Shown here: in pieces, positions 39,172-49,079 of the stretch | How the letters are laid out: each line of letters starts with the position of its first letter | How positions within the stretch are numbered: position 1 is the stretch's first letter | Origin: CAWAVN01 sp963825075 | GTDB taxonomy: Bacteria; Planctomycetota; Planctomycetia; Planctomycetales; Planctomycetaceae | Direction of reading: 5' to 3' | Length of the DNA stretch: 64,000 nt | NCBI GenBank assembly: GCA_963825075.1 | Contig: CAWGRX010000009.1 | Location: forward strand, 205,736 to 269,735 | The notes under the pieces: generated by a model | Database searches by the model: none | What the model saw: the letters and a program-made list of their open reading frames with translations, nothing else | Told to the model about the DNA's origin: nothing | Translations under genes and position numbers: made by a program

Positions 39172-39575
39172 ATCGTGCGAAATTTGTATTTGACGACAAG
39201 TTGCCCCTCGGTGACGTTTTCGGGGATGTACTCCAGCGTGGCCTTGTCCTCGTAGTAATCACCGCCGGTTTCCAGATCGACCCGCCCAGGCCCTAACGAA
39301 AATGTTCCGCGAGGTGTGACAAACGTCGCATGGCCGTTGATCTCGCCGGAAACATGGATTGCTAAAGCATAAACATTTCCCTCCCGGGGGCAACGAATTT
39401 CGCGGACGGATCGCGCGGCGATTTCGCCGGGAGCGATTTCGTACCGAGGCCAACGCGAAACCCAGGCAACAATCGCAATCAAAACGAGAAGGACGGGAAC
39501 AACGACTGCAAGAACTCGCCAGATACTTTTCCAGGAATGCACAACTGGAACGAGAATGTCGTCGTCTTTTCTCAT
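39168..39575 (-). CDS. Small membrane-anchored protein of unknown function, coupled to the zinc-finger/HTH gene
   Basis: 135 residues from the ATG at 39575, which overlaps the stop of the upstream gene (ATGA), implying translational coupling. One membrane helix is near the N-terminus (VLAVVVPVLLVLIAIVAWV). The C-terminal 85 residues are outside the membrane and beta-rich (VYALAIHVSGEINGHATFVT, PGRVDLETGGDYYEDKATLEYIP). No family is recognised. The pairing with an MqsA-like regulator raises the possibility of a toxin-antitoxin-like or self-regulated membrane module, which is only inference. It converges on the D-aminoacylase gene; their stops overlap by three bases. Confidence 0.72.
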   Translation of the reverse strand: MRKDDDILVPVVHSWKSIWRVLAVVVPVLLVLIAIVAWVSRWPRYEIAPGEIAARSVREIRCPREGNVYALAIHVSGEINGHATFVTPRGTFSLGPGRVDLETGGDYYEDKATLEYIPENVTEGQLVVKYKFRTI

Positions 39576-40119
39576 TTCAATTCCTCGATGAGATCGACAG
39601 CAGTTTCGACGATTCCGAGTTGCGGATCTGGTTCTCGCCGCAAAGTGCATCCCGGACGTCGGGAATTGCAAAAAACACGCGCAGAAGATTGTCGAGCGCT
39701 TCTTGATTGAATCTGTGTTTCGGTCAGCCACCGAGACAGCGTCGCTTCGGCGATCCTCAATCGCTTCGGCGATCCTCAATCGCTTCGGCGATCCTCAATC
39801 GCTTCGCGATCTCTTTCTGTGATAATCCCACTCGCTTGATCCCATCGCGAATCTGTGCCGGCGTGAGCAAATCCAAATGGGCGCAAAGCGCATCATTGAT
39901 TTGAGCATCCGCTTTCTCCGTGAAAACCCGCGCACCGCATGCCTGGCAGATCATGAGTTCGAGATTCGGCACAGTGAAGCTGTAGAGTCGGCCGTCGTGG
40001 CGAACTTCGGCGTCATAGGACGTTGTTGCCATGACGACTTTCTGCTCCCCACATTGCCGGCACCGGCGTGGAAAAGGCCGTTCTCTCGTTGACGGTCGTT
40101 TTTCTTGTTGAGTGGACAC
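39572..40119 (-). pseudogene. MqsA/YgiT-type zinc-finger and HTH regulator, disrupted by a 19-bp tandem repeat
   Basis: The N-terminal half has two CxxC pairs (CRQCGEQK and CQACGARVF) around a beta-hairpin, the zinc-binding domain of MqsA/YgiT-type antitoxins. The C-terminal half starts a helix-turn-helix (LTPAQIRDGIKRVGLSQKEIAKRLRIAEA). There the gene carries three copies of a 19-bp unit (39742-39798); with one copy the reading frame continues as ATLSRWLTETQIQS, completing the HTH. With three copies it stops at 39757. After the repeat, two further compensating indels are needed near 39640-39700 to read EALDNLLRVFFAIPDVRDAL; the end is EPDPQLGIVETAVDLIEELK. The stop overlaps the start of the downstream membrane-protein gene. 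Confidence 0.78.
39742..39806. repeat. 19-bp tandem repeat, three full copies plus 8 bp
   Basis: The unit TCGCTTCGGCGATCCTCAA is repeated perfectly at 39742-39760, 39761-39779 and 39780-39798, followed by TCGCTTCG. The unit length is not a multiple of three, so copy number sets the frame of the HTH gene: 1 or 4 copies are in frame, 2 or 3 are not. Confidence 0.95.
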
Positions 40120-40146
40120 GATGATTTGTATTCAGGATTGAGTGAG

Positions 40147-41544
40147 TTAAAACAACTCGCGCTTCCAGCCCGGTTGGAAGATCGCCCGGTTGGAAGACTC
40201 GCATGGTATTCGCATCGTCGCGGTTTCGCATACCGGATTTTTGGTAGGTTTCGTGGGCCTTGGCGAGTTTGTCTCGATCGAGCCGAACGCCGAGGCCGGG
40301 GCCTGCCGGGATCGTCATCTTGGCGTTCTGGATGGTGAGATTCGGACCTTCGATGATGTCCTTGCCCTCGGCGAGCCAGACGTAATGGGTGTCGGCGGCG
40401 TAGCCAAGTTCCGGCGTCGCGGCGAGCGCGTGAATCATCGCGGCCATCGTGATCCCCGTGTGATTGTTGCTGTGATAGCTGAGGCCCCAGCCCAAACTCT
40501 CGGCGGCTTTACCCAGGGTTTGAAGTCCCGTCAATCCGCCGAACCAATAAATGTCGCCGAGCACCACGTCGATCGGCTCAATTGTCACAGCGGGTTTGAT
40601 GTGCTGCCAGCGGCTCACGCAGGAATTGGTCGAAAGCTTCAGGCCCGTTTGCCGCCGAACTTCCGCCATTGCCTTTTGCCCGGAGACCGGGTCTTCGTAG
40701 TATTCGAGCGGAACGTTTTTTAGTGTCTTTCCCGCATCAATCGCCGTCGGTACTCTCCAGCGGGCGTTGGGATCGATCCGCAAGGGCACGCTGGGACCGA
40801 ATCGTTCGGCCATCATCTGCATCGTTTTGAGTTCCTCAGCGACCGGCAGCACGCCGCCTTTGAGTTTCAAAACCCGAAAGCCCCACTTCTTCCGAAACGC
40901 GGCCGCCATCTCGGTCATGGTTTCCGGCGAGCGGACTTCGCCCCAAGCATCGAGCACCGCTCGCCTTTGCCTCGGTTATCGACGAGCCGCGAATCGGAAA
41001 GCACCCGCGGATCATCCGCGGCATAGCGGTAAAACAGATACGCGGCGAACTCGACTTCCTCGCGGACCGGCCCGCCCAACAGATCACAGACCCGGCAGTT
41101 CGTCGCTTTGCCGACGGCGTCCAGGCACGCCATCTCGATCGCCGCATAGACGCCGGGATGAAATTTTCGAAGCGGCTCCGCGAAGCCGCGATAAGCAAAC
41201 GCGCTTCGACCCTTTAATAAATCCACACTTTTGTTCAGATCTTTGAGCAGGCTTTGATTGCCATAGGTCTCGCCGACGCCCACAATGCCCACATCGGTTT
41301 TAACTTGGATGATGCTCCGCAGGAAATACGGCCCGTGACAACCGCTGGCCGCGAGAATCGGCGGATCGGGGAGGGCCACCGGCGTCACCTTGATCTCGGC
41401 GATTCGCAGTTCCCGCGTCCTGTGTTTTGACTGAGCCGATGCCGTTGGCCCGCCGGTTCCCCAAGCACCGCCCGCGAGGGCCAATGAACTCCACTTCAAC
41501 CAATCCCGCCGGGAGAAAAAAGTCGTGTCGTGTTGAGTTGCCAT
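40147..41544 (-). CDS. Enolase-superfamily enzyme (glucarate dehydratase-like) with Tat signal, frameshifted
   Basis: Start at 41544 with Tat-like leader SRRDWLKWSSLALAGG. The enolase-superfamily capping domain follows (IAEIKVTPVALPDPP, GIVGVGETYG, CLDAVGKATNCRVCDLLGGP). After a shift near 40965 comes the barrel: FRVLKLKGGVLPVAEELKTM, LRIDPNARW (metal-binding Asp), LEYYEDPVSG (Glu) and LSTNSCVSRW, with GLSYHSNNHTGITMAAMIHALAAT near the end. This order resembles glucarate/galactarate dehydratases. A 16-bp tandem duplication at 40168-40199 shifts the tail; with one copy it would end FQPGWKRELF and stop at 40147. Substrate is unknown; export by Tat is unusual for this superfamily outside planctomycetes. 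Confidence 0.8.
40168..40199. repeat. 16-bp tandem duplication at the 3' end of the enolase-superfamily gene
   Basis: GCCCGGTTGGAAGATC (40168-40183) is followed directly by GCCCGGTTGGAAGACT (40184-40199). Because 16 is not divisible by three it replaces the normal protein end by a longer, unrelated tail. Confidence 0.9.
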
Positions 41545-41607
41545 GAAAGGGATCTCCAAGTGTCGAGGGTGGGGCTAAAGGATCGCTCGCCAAGCCGCCA
41601 AGGGAAA

Positions 41608-43348
41608 CTACAAACTCCGCAAAAACGCGAGCAATGCCCGCGCTTCTTGTTTGCTGAGCGGTGCGTCGAGTTGATGGCGGACTTTTAAGAGCACCTCTTC
41701 CAAGTTTTTGGCCCGGCCGTCGTGGAAGTAGCGGCGGCGTTGGCTCACGCCCCGCAGCGAAGGCGGATTGAAGCGGCTTCGCCTGTGCTCATCCAGCAGG
41801 CTGACATCCACCGTGACAGGCGTCGTAAACGCCGGCGGTGCGTGGCAGTTCACGCAGCCTCTTGCCTTAAACACCTTTTGGCCTTGGCCAATCAAATCCT
41901 TCGGAGCGGAACCGGCCGGTGGGGGCGGGTCCAAACTGGTGAGAAACGCGAACAGGTCTTCCATGTCTCGCGCGGATAAGGGTTCGCCGTGCATCGTGGT
42001 GGTGAGCGATTTTTGCACCTGCTCGCGGAGGAGCGCGGCACTGCCGTCCCAACTCCAAGGCTGAGTGTCCCGCGTCCCGAGCAGCGAAGGCACGAGCTTG
42101 GGGGCGCCGTAATCGCCGTCGCCCAGCGTATCCACAACGAGGCCCGATGTGTGGCCTTCGGTGTGGCAACTATGGCAGCTCAGCCAGCCATCGTGGGAGA
42201 GCTTGGCACTAAAGAACAGCCGTTCGCCGCGTTCCTCGGAGGTGGACCTGGGTGCGGGTCCGAGGGAAATCGTCTGCAGCACCTCGCCCCGGTTCAAGTC
42301 GATCACCGAGACCGAATCGTCCAGCCGATTGGCGACATAAAGCCTACCGCCCGCCGCCGTCATCGCAGCGGGAAAAGTTCCGACCGGAATCCGCTTGGTA
42401 TAGCCCTTGTAATGCACGGCCACTTCCCCCACGCCGGAGAAAGCGACGGCTGTCAAACCGTCAGACCCGGCGAGTACGCCGCTGGGATCCGCCGTCGCGC
42501 TGCCGATGTCTCCAAACGTGTCCAGCCATCCGGTGATCGCGTGGGGAGCATCACGCTTGAGCAGTTTTGAGACGTCAACGACCTCGACCGCGTGGGAAAC
42601 CATCCGCCCCCAATGCACCTCCTCGTAACTCGCCCTGGCCCCGTCGGGAATCTGCTGATGGGCGATCAACATGCTGTTTCCGTCGGCGCTGTGCCAGGCC
42701 GCGGATGTTGTGCCCTTCGGTTTCGCGAATGCCTTTGACCTTCATTTTTTCCGCATCGATGATCCCCAACCGTCTTCCAAAGGCTTCCGCGACGATCAGC
42801 GTGTTCCGTGCGGGAAGCAGCAAGAGTTCCAGCGGGACGAAAGGAAGTTCCAGCGACCGAGCAGGCCCGACGGGCGTTAAGTTTTCATCCAACTCGATCG
42901 CCAACAAGCGGTGGGACCACTTGGCGGTGATGAATGCGGTCCGCCGGTTTTGATCGAAGACAAGTTTCGATCCAGAAACCGGCAACTCGGCAACCACCCG
43001 AACGATCGGCTTTTCATCTTGCCACGAAACTGTTAGTAACGCTCGCCGCTTGTCATCGAGCACGAAGAGAGATGAGGAATCGCCCACCGGAACCATATCG
43101 GCGATGCGATCGGCAACTCGATATTCGGCCAGGATGTTTCCATCGGCTCGGTCGATGACCGTGATCGTCCCGCTTTGCCGATTGGCGGCGAGGACGTGTT
43201 TTCCCAGGGCAACAAGGGCCACCGGTTCCCGCCGCTGGGTTTTGAGCCGGGGAGCCGCTTTCTCCGCCGCGGGTTTGCCTCCGATCGCCAGTCCCACAAA
43301 CGTGAGACTAGCGAGAATCAAAATTCCTCCGGTCAAGGATCGTAACAT
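41608..43348 (-). CDS. Exported beta-propeller protein with two cytochrome c motifs (cytochrome c peroxidase-like), one frameshift
   Basis: Start at 43348 with a signal peptide (MLRSLTGGILILASLTFVGLA) and GGGAGC upstream. The first 350 residues form a YncE-like beta-propeller (TITVIDRADGNILAEYRVADRI, SSLFVLDDKRRALLTVSW, RLYVANRLDDSVSVIDLNRGEVLQT). The frame breaks near 42695, after ETEGHNIRGLAQ. The C-terminal part carries CHSCH and CVNCH haem motifs with the surrounding DiHCCP/MauG-like pattern (SLLGTRDTQPWSWDG, FNPPSLRGVSQRRRYFHDGRAKNLEEVL). It is probably a periplasmic electron-transfer or peroxidase-like enzyme. No redox partner gene is adjacent. Confidence 0.85.
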
Positions 43349-43524
43349 GCCGCTCGCTCCCCAAAGATTCGGAAAATTCGATGCGGAGTTCATTCTAAAC
43401 CGTCCACGCCCCCAGTCCCAGCCAACGCCGGCTTCCCGGCGCGAAAAGCGGACGGACGCTTCAGTCAGGGAGCGTTTTGGGATAGGCTGTGCGGGGAATT
43501 ACTTTAAGGAATCCGGGAGACAAC

Positions 43525-44103
43525 ATGAACAAAGTGCTGATTATCGTGGGCGATGCAACCGAGACCGTGGATACGCTGTATCCATTTTTCCGCCTCGAGG
43601 AGGATGGGTTTGAGCCCGTCGTGGCCGCGCCGGAGAAGCGGCGGTATCAAATGGTGCTCCACGAAGTCAAACCGGGCTGGACGATCACCAAGGAATGGGA
43701 AGGCTACACCATCGAAGCCGACGTCGCCTTTCGCGATATTGACCCCGCAGACTACGTGGGCATTTTTTTCTCGGGCGGCCGGGCACCGGAATACATCCGC
43801 GACGATCCCGATTTGATCCGCATCACGCAGCATTTCTTCGAGCAGAACAAGCCCATCGCCAGCGTCTGCCACGGCGTGGAGATCCCCGCCCGCGCGGGCT
43901 GCGTCCAAGGCCGGCGAATGGCGACCGTGCCCAAGTGCCAATTCGACCTGGAAGTCTGCGGCGGGATTTTCGTGAACGAACCCTGCGTGATCGACGGCAA
44001 CCTCATCAGCGGCCGCACGTTCCACGACCACGGCCACTATATGAAACACTGGATGGGACTGCTCAACGAAGCCAGGAAAAAGTCCCTGGCGGAATCAGCG
44101 TGA
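43525..44103 (+). CDS. DJ-1/PfpI family protein
   Basis: 192 residues from the ATG at 43525, with GGGAGA upstream. The fold is the class I amidotransferase-like DJ-1/PfpI domain: KVLIIVGDATETVDTLYPFFRLEEDGFEP, ADYVGIFFSGGRAPEYI, and the nucleophile elbow ASVCHGVEIPARAG with the reactive Cys followed by His. It ends HGHYMKHWMGLLNEA. Members act as proteases, glyoxalases/deglycases or chaperones; the Cys-His pair is present but the specific activity cannot be told. It diverges from the cytochrome c propeller gene. Confidence 0.93.
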   Translation: MNKVLIIVGDATETVDTLYPFFRLEEDGFEPVVAAPEKRRYQMVLHEVKPGWTITKEWEGYTIEADVAFRDIDPADYVGIFFSGGRAPEYIRDDPDLIRITQHFFEQNKPIASVCHGVEIPARAGCVQGRRMATVPKCQFDLEVCGGIFVNEPCVIDGNLISGRTFHDHGHYMKHWMGLLNEARKKSLAESA

Positions 44104-44203
44104 ACGCGCAGAGTCTTGGAACCGAACTTTTCGATTCGACATATGATTTAACGAACTTCTGAGAACGAGACGGGAGGCCGCTCGAGCATAGACGTCCAAG
44201 AGG

Positions 44204-45623
44204 TTAGCCGCTTTGGATGTACTCCTTCTGTGAAAGTTCCCGGTTTCCATCCTTGTCTGCAAGAAAAAACGACAGGGCGGCGTATGACAACGGTACCGCT
44301 GGGGGAGAGTCGGGAAATTGCTCCTCGGCCAGCATCGCTTGGGTGATCAGGGGGTCGCGGTTGGGGATTTCAATCAGCCACTCCTGAACGCCTTCCCCTT
44401 GGGCTTGGTGAGATAGCAAAACGGGATTGGCAAATTTGTCGTTTGTCACAAACCTGAGCAGACTTCCATCCTCCGGGAGGTGGTTGGGATAAAAGCCGTT
44501 CGAGAGCAAACGAGGGGTAGAGACACGGCAGGGACTCACCCATCCCCGGAAAATCGGCATCTTTAGACAGTTTGACGATTTTCAAATCCGAAATCACAAC
44601 ATCCCGCCCTCTGAACGGAAACGTTTCCTTGTAGATGATCGGCTTGCCGAAGAATTGCACATCTTCCAACCGCCGCACTTCCTCCCAAGAGAGATTCGGC
44701 GGAGGAGACGGCACGTGAGACTGCTGCCCCTCGCAAATCGCGAAGCGGCCATCGGGACGGAACAACACCTGGATTCCGTGGCCGCGCTGCCAGATGAATT
44801 GATCGATTTGGGTCGCATCCTGGGGGGAAACAGTCACCAGAACCGCCACTTCGGCCCCTTCCAATGCTTTGGGCCATTTGACGGCCGGTTTCACCGGGAT
44901 TTCTTTGGGCGGACCAGCGGGCGCGGTGATGATCGCGGTGTAAGGCGATCCGGGTTTGACCAGAATCTTCGTTTGCAACGTGTCGCCCCACGGGGCATAA
45001 ACCCTGGCCTGATACGGCCCCGGTCGAACCACGCCAAATTCGGCGATCCCCTCGGCATTGGTCTTCTCGCCATAGATGACCTGATCCGTTTCCGTGAGAG
45101 CGTGGCCTTCGATATTCACATTGAACCCTTCGCCGGGCGATTTCCGGTCATCGTTTTTGAGGATTTGCACCTTGAGCGGTATCCAGTCCAGATACGACGG
45201 CGGCTCGCCCTTGCGGTTAGTTAGCAACCTGAGTTCCGCTAAAAGTGCCTCGTTCGCTTCCCGGCTTTGGCTTAAGAGTTCGCTGCTCGCGGCTTGGAAG
45301 TCGCGGGCTAATGACAGCATGAAGCCGCAGGCGAGGGCGGAGCCGACGGCCACGATTGTGACGAGGGCCAAAGTGAGTTTTTGCAGCATGAGTTTCTCCT
45401 TCATGGCCTCGAACCAGAGTTGACGGGCAATTTTCCGCGGGTCGCCGAACCGGGCGAGCACCCGGCGCTGGGCTTCTTGGGGATCGGGATGGGACAACGC
45501 TTCCCGCCGGGCCGCACATTCCAGATGGTCCGCAAGTTCATCCAAAATATCCCGCCGCAGCGCACCCGGTTCGTCGGCATTGGGGGCCGGCAGGTCGGAA
45601 AGAATGTCCTCACGCGACGGCAT
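44204..45623 (-). CDS. HAAS-type membrane protein with extracytoplasmic beta domain and EF-hand-like end, one frameshift
   Basis: The N-terminus (RDILDELADHLECAARREAL, RRVLARFGDPRKIARQLWFEAMKEKL) matches the HAAS/'permease prefix' helical domain that normally accompanies PadR regulators. A membrane helix follows (LTLALVTIVAVGSALACGFMLSL), then a coiled-coil stretch and a beta-rich region (FNVNIEGHALTETDQVIYGEKTNAEG, YQARVYAPWGDTLQTKILVKPG) like a carboxypeptidase-regulatory/Ig-type fold. After a shift near 44530 the end is FFLADKDGNRELSQKEY, an EF-hand-like calcium loop. It is the intact paralog of the decayed gene at 45635-47238; both lie downstream of padR. Confidence 0.8.
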
Positions 45624-45634
45624 GGTGCGGGTCC

Positions 45635-47238
45635 TTAGTTGTCAATTCCGTTGCGGCTCTGCGGAACGCAGGCTAGACGCTCCGGCTCTTCGACGGAGGT
45701 TTTGGATGACGCATCTTCAACGTACCGCTGAAATGAGACGGGGAAATCTTTCGGAACCCAATGGGGCAACGACCGTGCCGCGGAACATACCGTATCATAT
45801 TCTTCCTTTGAAAGTTCCATCATTGCCATCGTTGTCGCTTAGCGTAAAATCGACATGGCGGCAAGATTGGACAAAATACGCGGTCAGTTTGGGGAATTGT
45901 TCGGGGGCGAGAATGATGCGAGCGACGAGCAAACATTCGTTTCGGAATTTCGATCGGACCACTTCTGAATTCCGTTGCCTTCCTTCTTACGTGCGAGATT
46001 CGCTTGGATATGCGTTGTTCGATCGGAGTGACGGATAAAATGACGACATCGTTTCAACCCGTGAGATGGAAACGAGAAGCAATAGCGATTATCGCCGTTT
46101 CGGAAGATCCGGCATCCTTGCGCGAGTTCGACAAGTCTTCAAGTGGTCCAATCGCCACCTCCTTGCCTCGCATCGAAAAGAACTCAGTCGATATCTAGTC
46201 GGCAAAAGGAAGCTGTGGCGTTGATTTCCTAGGATTCTGATCGGCTGAGCGGGGTCACTGTGAAGAATAGTCTAGGGAGCCATATCTCCATAGACCGCGA
46301 AGCGGCCATCCGGCCGGATCAGCACCCAAGCGTCGCTTCCGCCGCTCCATACCTCCACTTAATGACGGTCCTTATGTAAGTCTCGTCGACCCGCGTGAAG
46401 GCGAGCAGCGACAGCCACGTCCAACCCCTGCAGGTGCTTTCGGCCAATTGACGATCGGTTTGGCCTTGATTGTCTCCGGCGGACCGGCGGGAGCAGAAAT
46501 TTTTCCACATGGACGGGGCCGGGCTTGACCAGAATATGGATCTTTGAGAGACGCTCTCCCCAAGGGGCCAGATATTCACGGAATACTGCCCGGCCGAACA
46601 AGCCCAAAATCGGCGATGCCGTTTTCATCCGTCTTTTCAGTACAGCATCGCCTCTTCCGTTTCCGTGAAGTGCGTGGCCGTTAATGTTCACGTGAAATCC
46701 CACACCCGGGGATTGTTGTCCATCATCGCTTGACGACCTGAATTTTGAGCGGCACCCAATCCAGGGACGGAGGCGCTTCGGCCGGGCGGTTGGCGAGGGC
46801 CGTTAATTGCTGCATCATCTTTTGGTTTTGATCGAGCAGTTCCTGGTTCGCTTCGCGGCCTTGTTTCAAGAGTTCCGCGGTGGCGGCTTGGGATGCTTGG
46901 GCGGCGGTTTGAAAGTCTTTGGCCAAGGACCACACCAGCCCGCAGGCGGTCGCGGCGATGATCGTGAGCAGGCCCACGAAACCGAGCAGGATTTTTTGCG
47001 ACATGAGGATCTCCTTCATGGCTTCGAACCAGAGTTGACGGGCGATTTTCCGCGGGTCGCCGAAGCGGGCGAGCACTCGGCGTTCGATGTCCGCGGGATC
47101 GAGGTGATGGAACGATTCCCGCTGAGCCGCGCACTTCAGGTGGTCGGCGAGTTCATCGGCGATGTCCTGCCGGAGCGTGGGCGGTTCGTCCGCATGCGGG
47201 GCGGGCAGGTCGGCGAGGAGATCGTCACGCCCAGCCAT
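45635..47238 (-). pseudogene. Decayed paralog of the HAAS-type membrane protein
   Basis: The first 170 residues are intact (DELADHLKCAAQRES, RRVLARFGDPRKIARQLWFEAMKEIL, then a membrane helix and coiled coil up to PLKIQVVKR). Beyond 46725 homology to the neighbouring paralog continues only in changing frames: FHVNINGHALHGNG, LAPWGERLSKIHILVKPG, then VLIRPDGRFAVYG near 46300, and finally an EF-hand-like DNDGN followed one frame away by MELSKEEYD near 45825. The number of breaks is far higher than elsewhere in the window, so true decay is likely. Its start overlaps the end of padR by 14 bp. Confidence 0.78.
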
Positions 47239-47557
47239 AAGTCAGCCCCAATACGCCTCCGACGCCTTTGGCAAATCGTTCCCACTCGGCTTTTTTCACG
47301 GCCAGGGCTTTTTTCCCCGCCGCGGTCAGGCGGTAGTATTTCCGCCGGCGGCCGTCGGCTTCCCGCCAGTCGGCCGCGAGGAGTTTTTGGCGTTCCAGGC
47401 GATGCAGGGCCGGGTAGAGGCTCCCCTCGGTCAATTCAAAATACCCGCCCGAACGGGAAATCACCTGCTGGGTGATGTCGTACCCATACGTGGGGCCGGC
47501 GGAGATGATCTCCAAAATCAACAACTCCACCGTCCCGGACAACAATTTGGAATCCAT
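47225..47557 (-). CDS. PadR family transcriptional regulator
   Basis: 110 residues from the ATG at 47557, with GGGAGG nine bases upstream. The winged-helix PadR domain is clear: LLSGTVELLILEIISAGPTYGYDITQQV, ELTEGSLYPALHRLERQKLLAADW and GRRRKYYRLTAAGKKAL. It is a PadR-s1-type short regulator. PadR genes are typically followed by a gene with the HAAS domain, as here, and repress their own operon. Two direct TACATAA sequences (47572-47578 and 47595-47601) just upstream could be part of the operator, though this is only suggestive. Confidence 0.93.
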   Translation of the reverse strand: MDSKLLSGTVELLILEIISAGPTYGYDITQQVISRSGGYFELTEGSLYPALHRLERQKLLAADWREADGRRRKYYRLTAAGKKALAVKKAEWERFAKGVGGVLGLTYGWA

Positions 47558-47653
47558 AACACGGCCTCCCGTACATAATGAGGTTAGGTATTTATACATA
47601 ACCAGATTATGCTTGGGTGTCAAGTAGGAAATTGGAGATAATCGAATCTGGAT

Positions 47654-47725
47654 GATTTATTAGCCGCAGGGCATAGCCCCGGTTCGCCGCAAGAACCGGG
47701 GCTAGCGCCCTGCGGCTAATAAATC
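47654..47725. repeat. Long near-perfect hairpin of the GGGCGCTAGCCCCGG repeat family
   Basis: GATTTATTAGCCGCAGGGC then ATAGCCCCGGTTC pairs with GAACCGGGGCTAGCG then CCCTGCGGCTAATAAATC. The arms are about 33 bases with a short loop and one small gap. It lies between padR and the DUF58 gene and shares its half-sites with the repeats at 11461, 19940 and 37286. Confidence 0.85.
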
Positions 47726-47763
47726 CGACATTTATTGATCGAGCGATCCTGATTCGTCGTCCT

Positions 47764-49077
47764 TCACAGCAGATGGCGGGCTTTGATGTCCAGATAGCGG
47801 CTGATGAGTTGGGACGAAAGCTGATCGGGCAAGGCGTCGATCACCAACAGGCCGTGCTGCTCGAACTCCGCGATCTGCCGGCTTTGGGCCCCGATGAGAT
47901 CCGCGGCGGCGGCGACTTGAAAAGCTTCCAGATCCGTGCGGGGAACCGCCGACATTCGCTCGTAGAGCGGCACGTTTTTCAGAGAAGGCCCCCAAGACGA
48001 GATGCGGGGATTTGAGCGTCCTGAGCGTCCGGCCGATGCTTTCCAGATGCACTTCGTCGATGGCGTGCGTCAGTAAGACGACCAGCGAACGCTTGCGGTG
48101 CCGATGCCGGAGTTGCTCCGCCATCAGTTGATAATCGGTGGCATGATGCGACGGTTCCAGATCGAACGTCTGCCGAACGAGGGACTTCATCGAGGTCAGC
48201 GCTGCGGAGCGGGGGCACATCGCGCTCGACTCGGCGGGAAGAGGCGAGCAGCGTCACGGTATCGCCTTGCCGAAGGGCGACGTAGCTCAAAAGAATGGCC
48301 GCGTTCAAGGCGCGGTCGAAATGCGTAATGCCTTCGAACTCGCTCAGCATCGATCGGCCGCAATCGAGCAGAAACAGATACGTTCTGGTTGCGTTCGACG
48401 ACGTACTCCCGGCTGATGAGTTGGCGGGTGCGGGCGGTGGCTTTCCAGTCGATGCTGCGGTATTCATCTTCCCGGCGGTATTCGCGGAGGCGGTCGAACT
48501 CGGTGCCTCGCCCGCGGAGTTGCGACAACCGCACGCCGACCTCGGCCACGCGGTTATGCCGGGCCAACAGTTCCACCGCATGCACCGCCTGCACGTCGGG
48601 ATAAATCTTGACCGCCTGCGGCAATTCGCGATCGTCGGTGAGTTGCCAAAACCGCAAGCGGCTCGGGCACCTGAGATAGACGCGCTCGAACTGGTTCCGG
48701 CCCCGGTGATGCGGTTTCACGTGATAGGTGACTTGCCGGGATTGTTTGGGGCCGAGTTCGACCCGAGTCGGCAGATCGAAAATGTCTGCAGGGAAGGGCG
48801 GCTCATCGTGAAGTTCGAGGAACAACCGCAATCGCCCGGGATTTCGCAGCCAGAGTTTGACGGGGTTCCGGGCACCGACGCTCAGGACCTCGGCGACTTC
48901 GCGGTCCACTTCGACGACCCGGGGCCGCGGCGAAATCGCCAAATCCGCCAGAGCTGCCGCGATCAACAAGAGCGTCAACAGGATGCCCATTCGCCCAACG
49001 GCGGGTTCCCAGACGCCCACGATCAACGGCACGCTCGCCAAGGCGAGCAGCAAGAGCAGAAACGTTCGCGGCATCAT
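47764..49077 (-). CDS. DUF58 domain-containing membrane protein, frameshifted three times
   Basis: Start at 49077 (MMPRTFLLLLLALASVPLIV; second Met at 49074). Two N-terminal membrane helices are followed by a beta domain (RELPQAVKIYPDVQAV) and the DUF58 signature GTEFDRLREYRREDEYRSIDWKATART. After a break near 48375 the VWA-like part appears (YLFLLDCGRSMLSEFEG, HFDRALNAAILLSYVALRQGD), after another near 48235 SLVRQTFDLEPSHHATDYQLMAEQL and RSLVVLLTHAID, and after a third near 47985 the end RTDLEAFQVAAAADLIG. This membrane-bound subtype differs from the soluble DUF58 at 23.2-24.1 kb. Usually next to a MoxR ATPase gene, which is absent here. Confidence 0.82.
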
Positions 49078-49079
49078 AT

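Noticed and set aside
39742..39806. Possible CRISPR array
   Set aside because: The units are directly adjacent without spacers and lie inside a gene; no cas genes are in the window.
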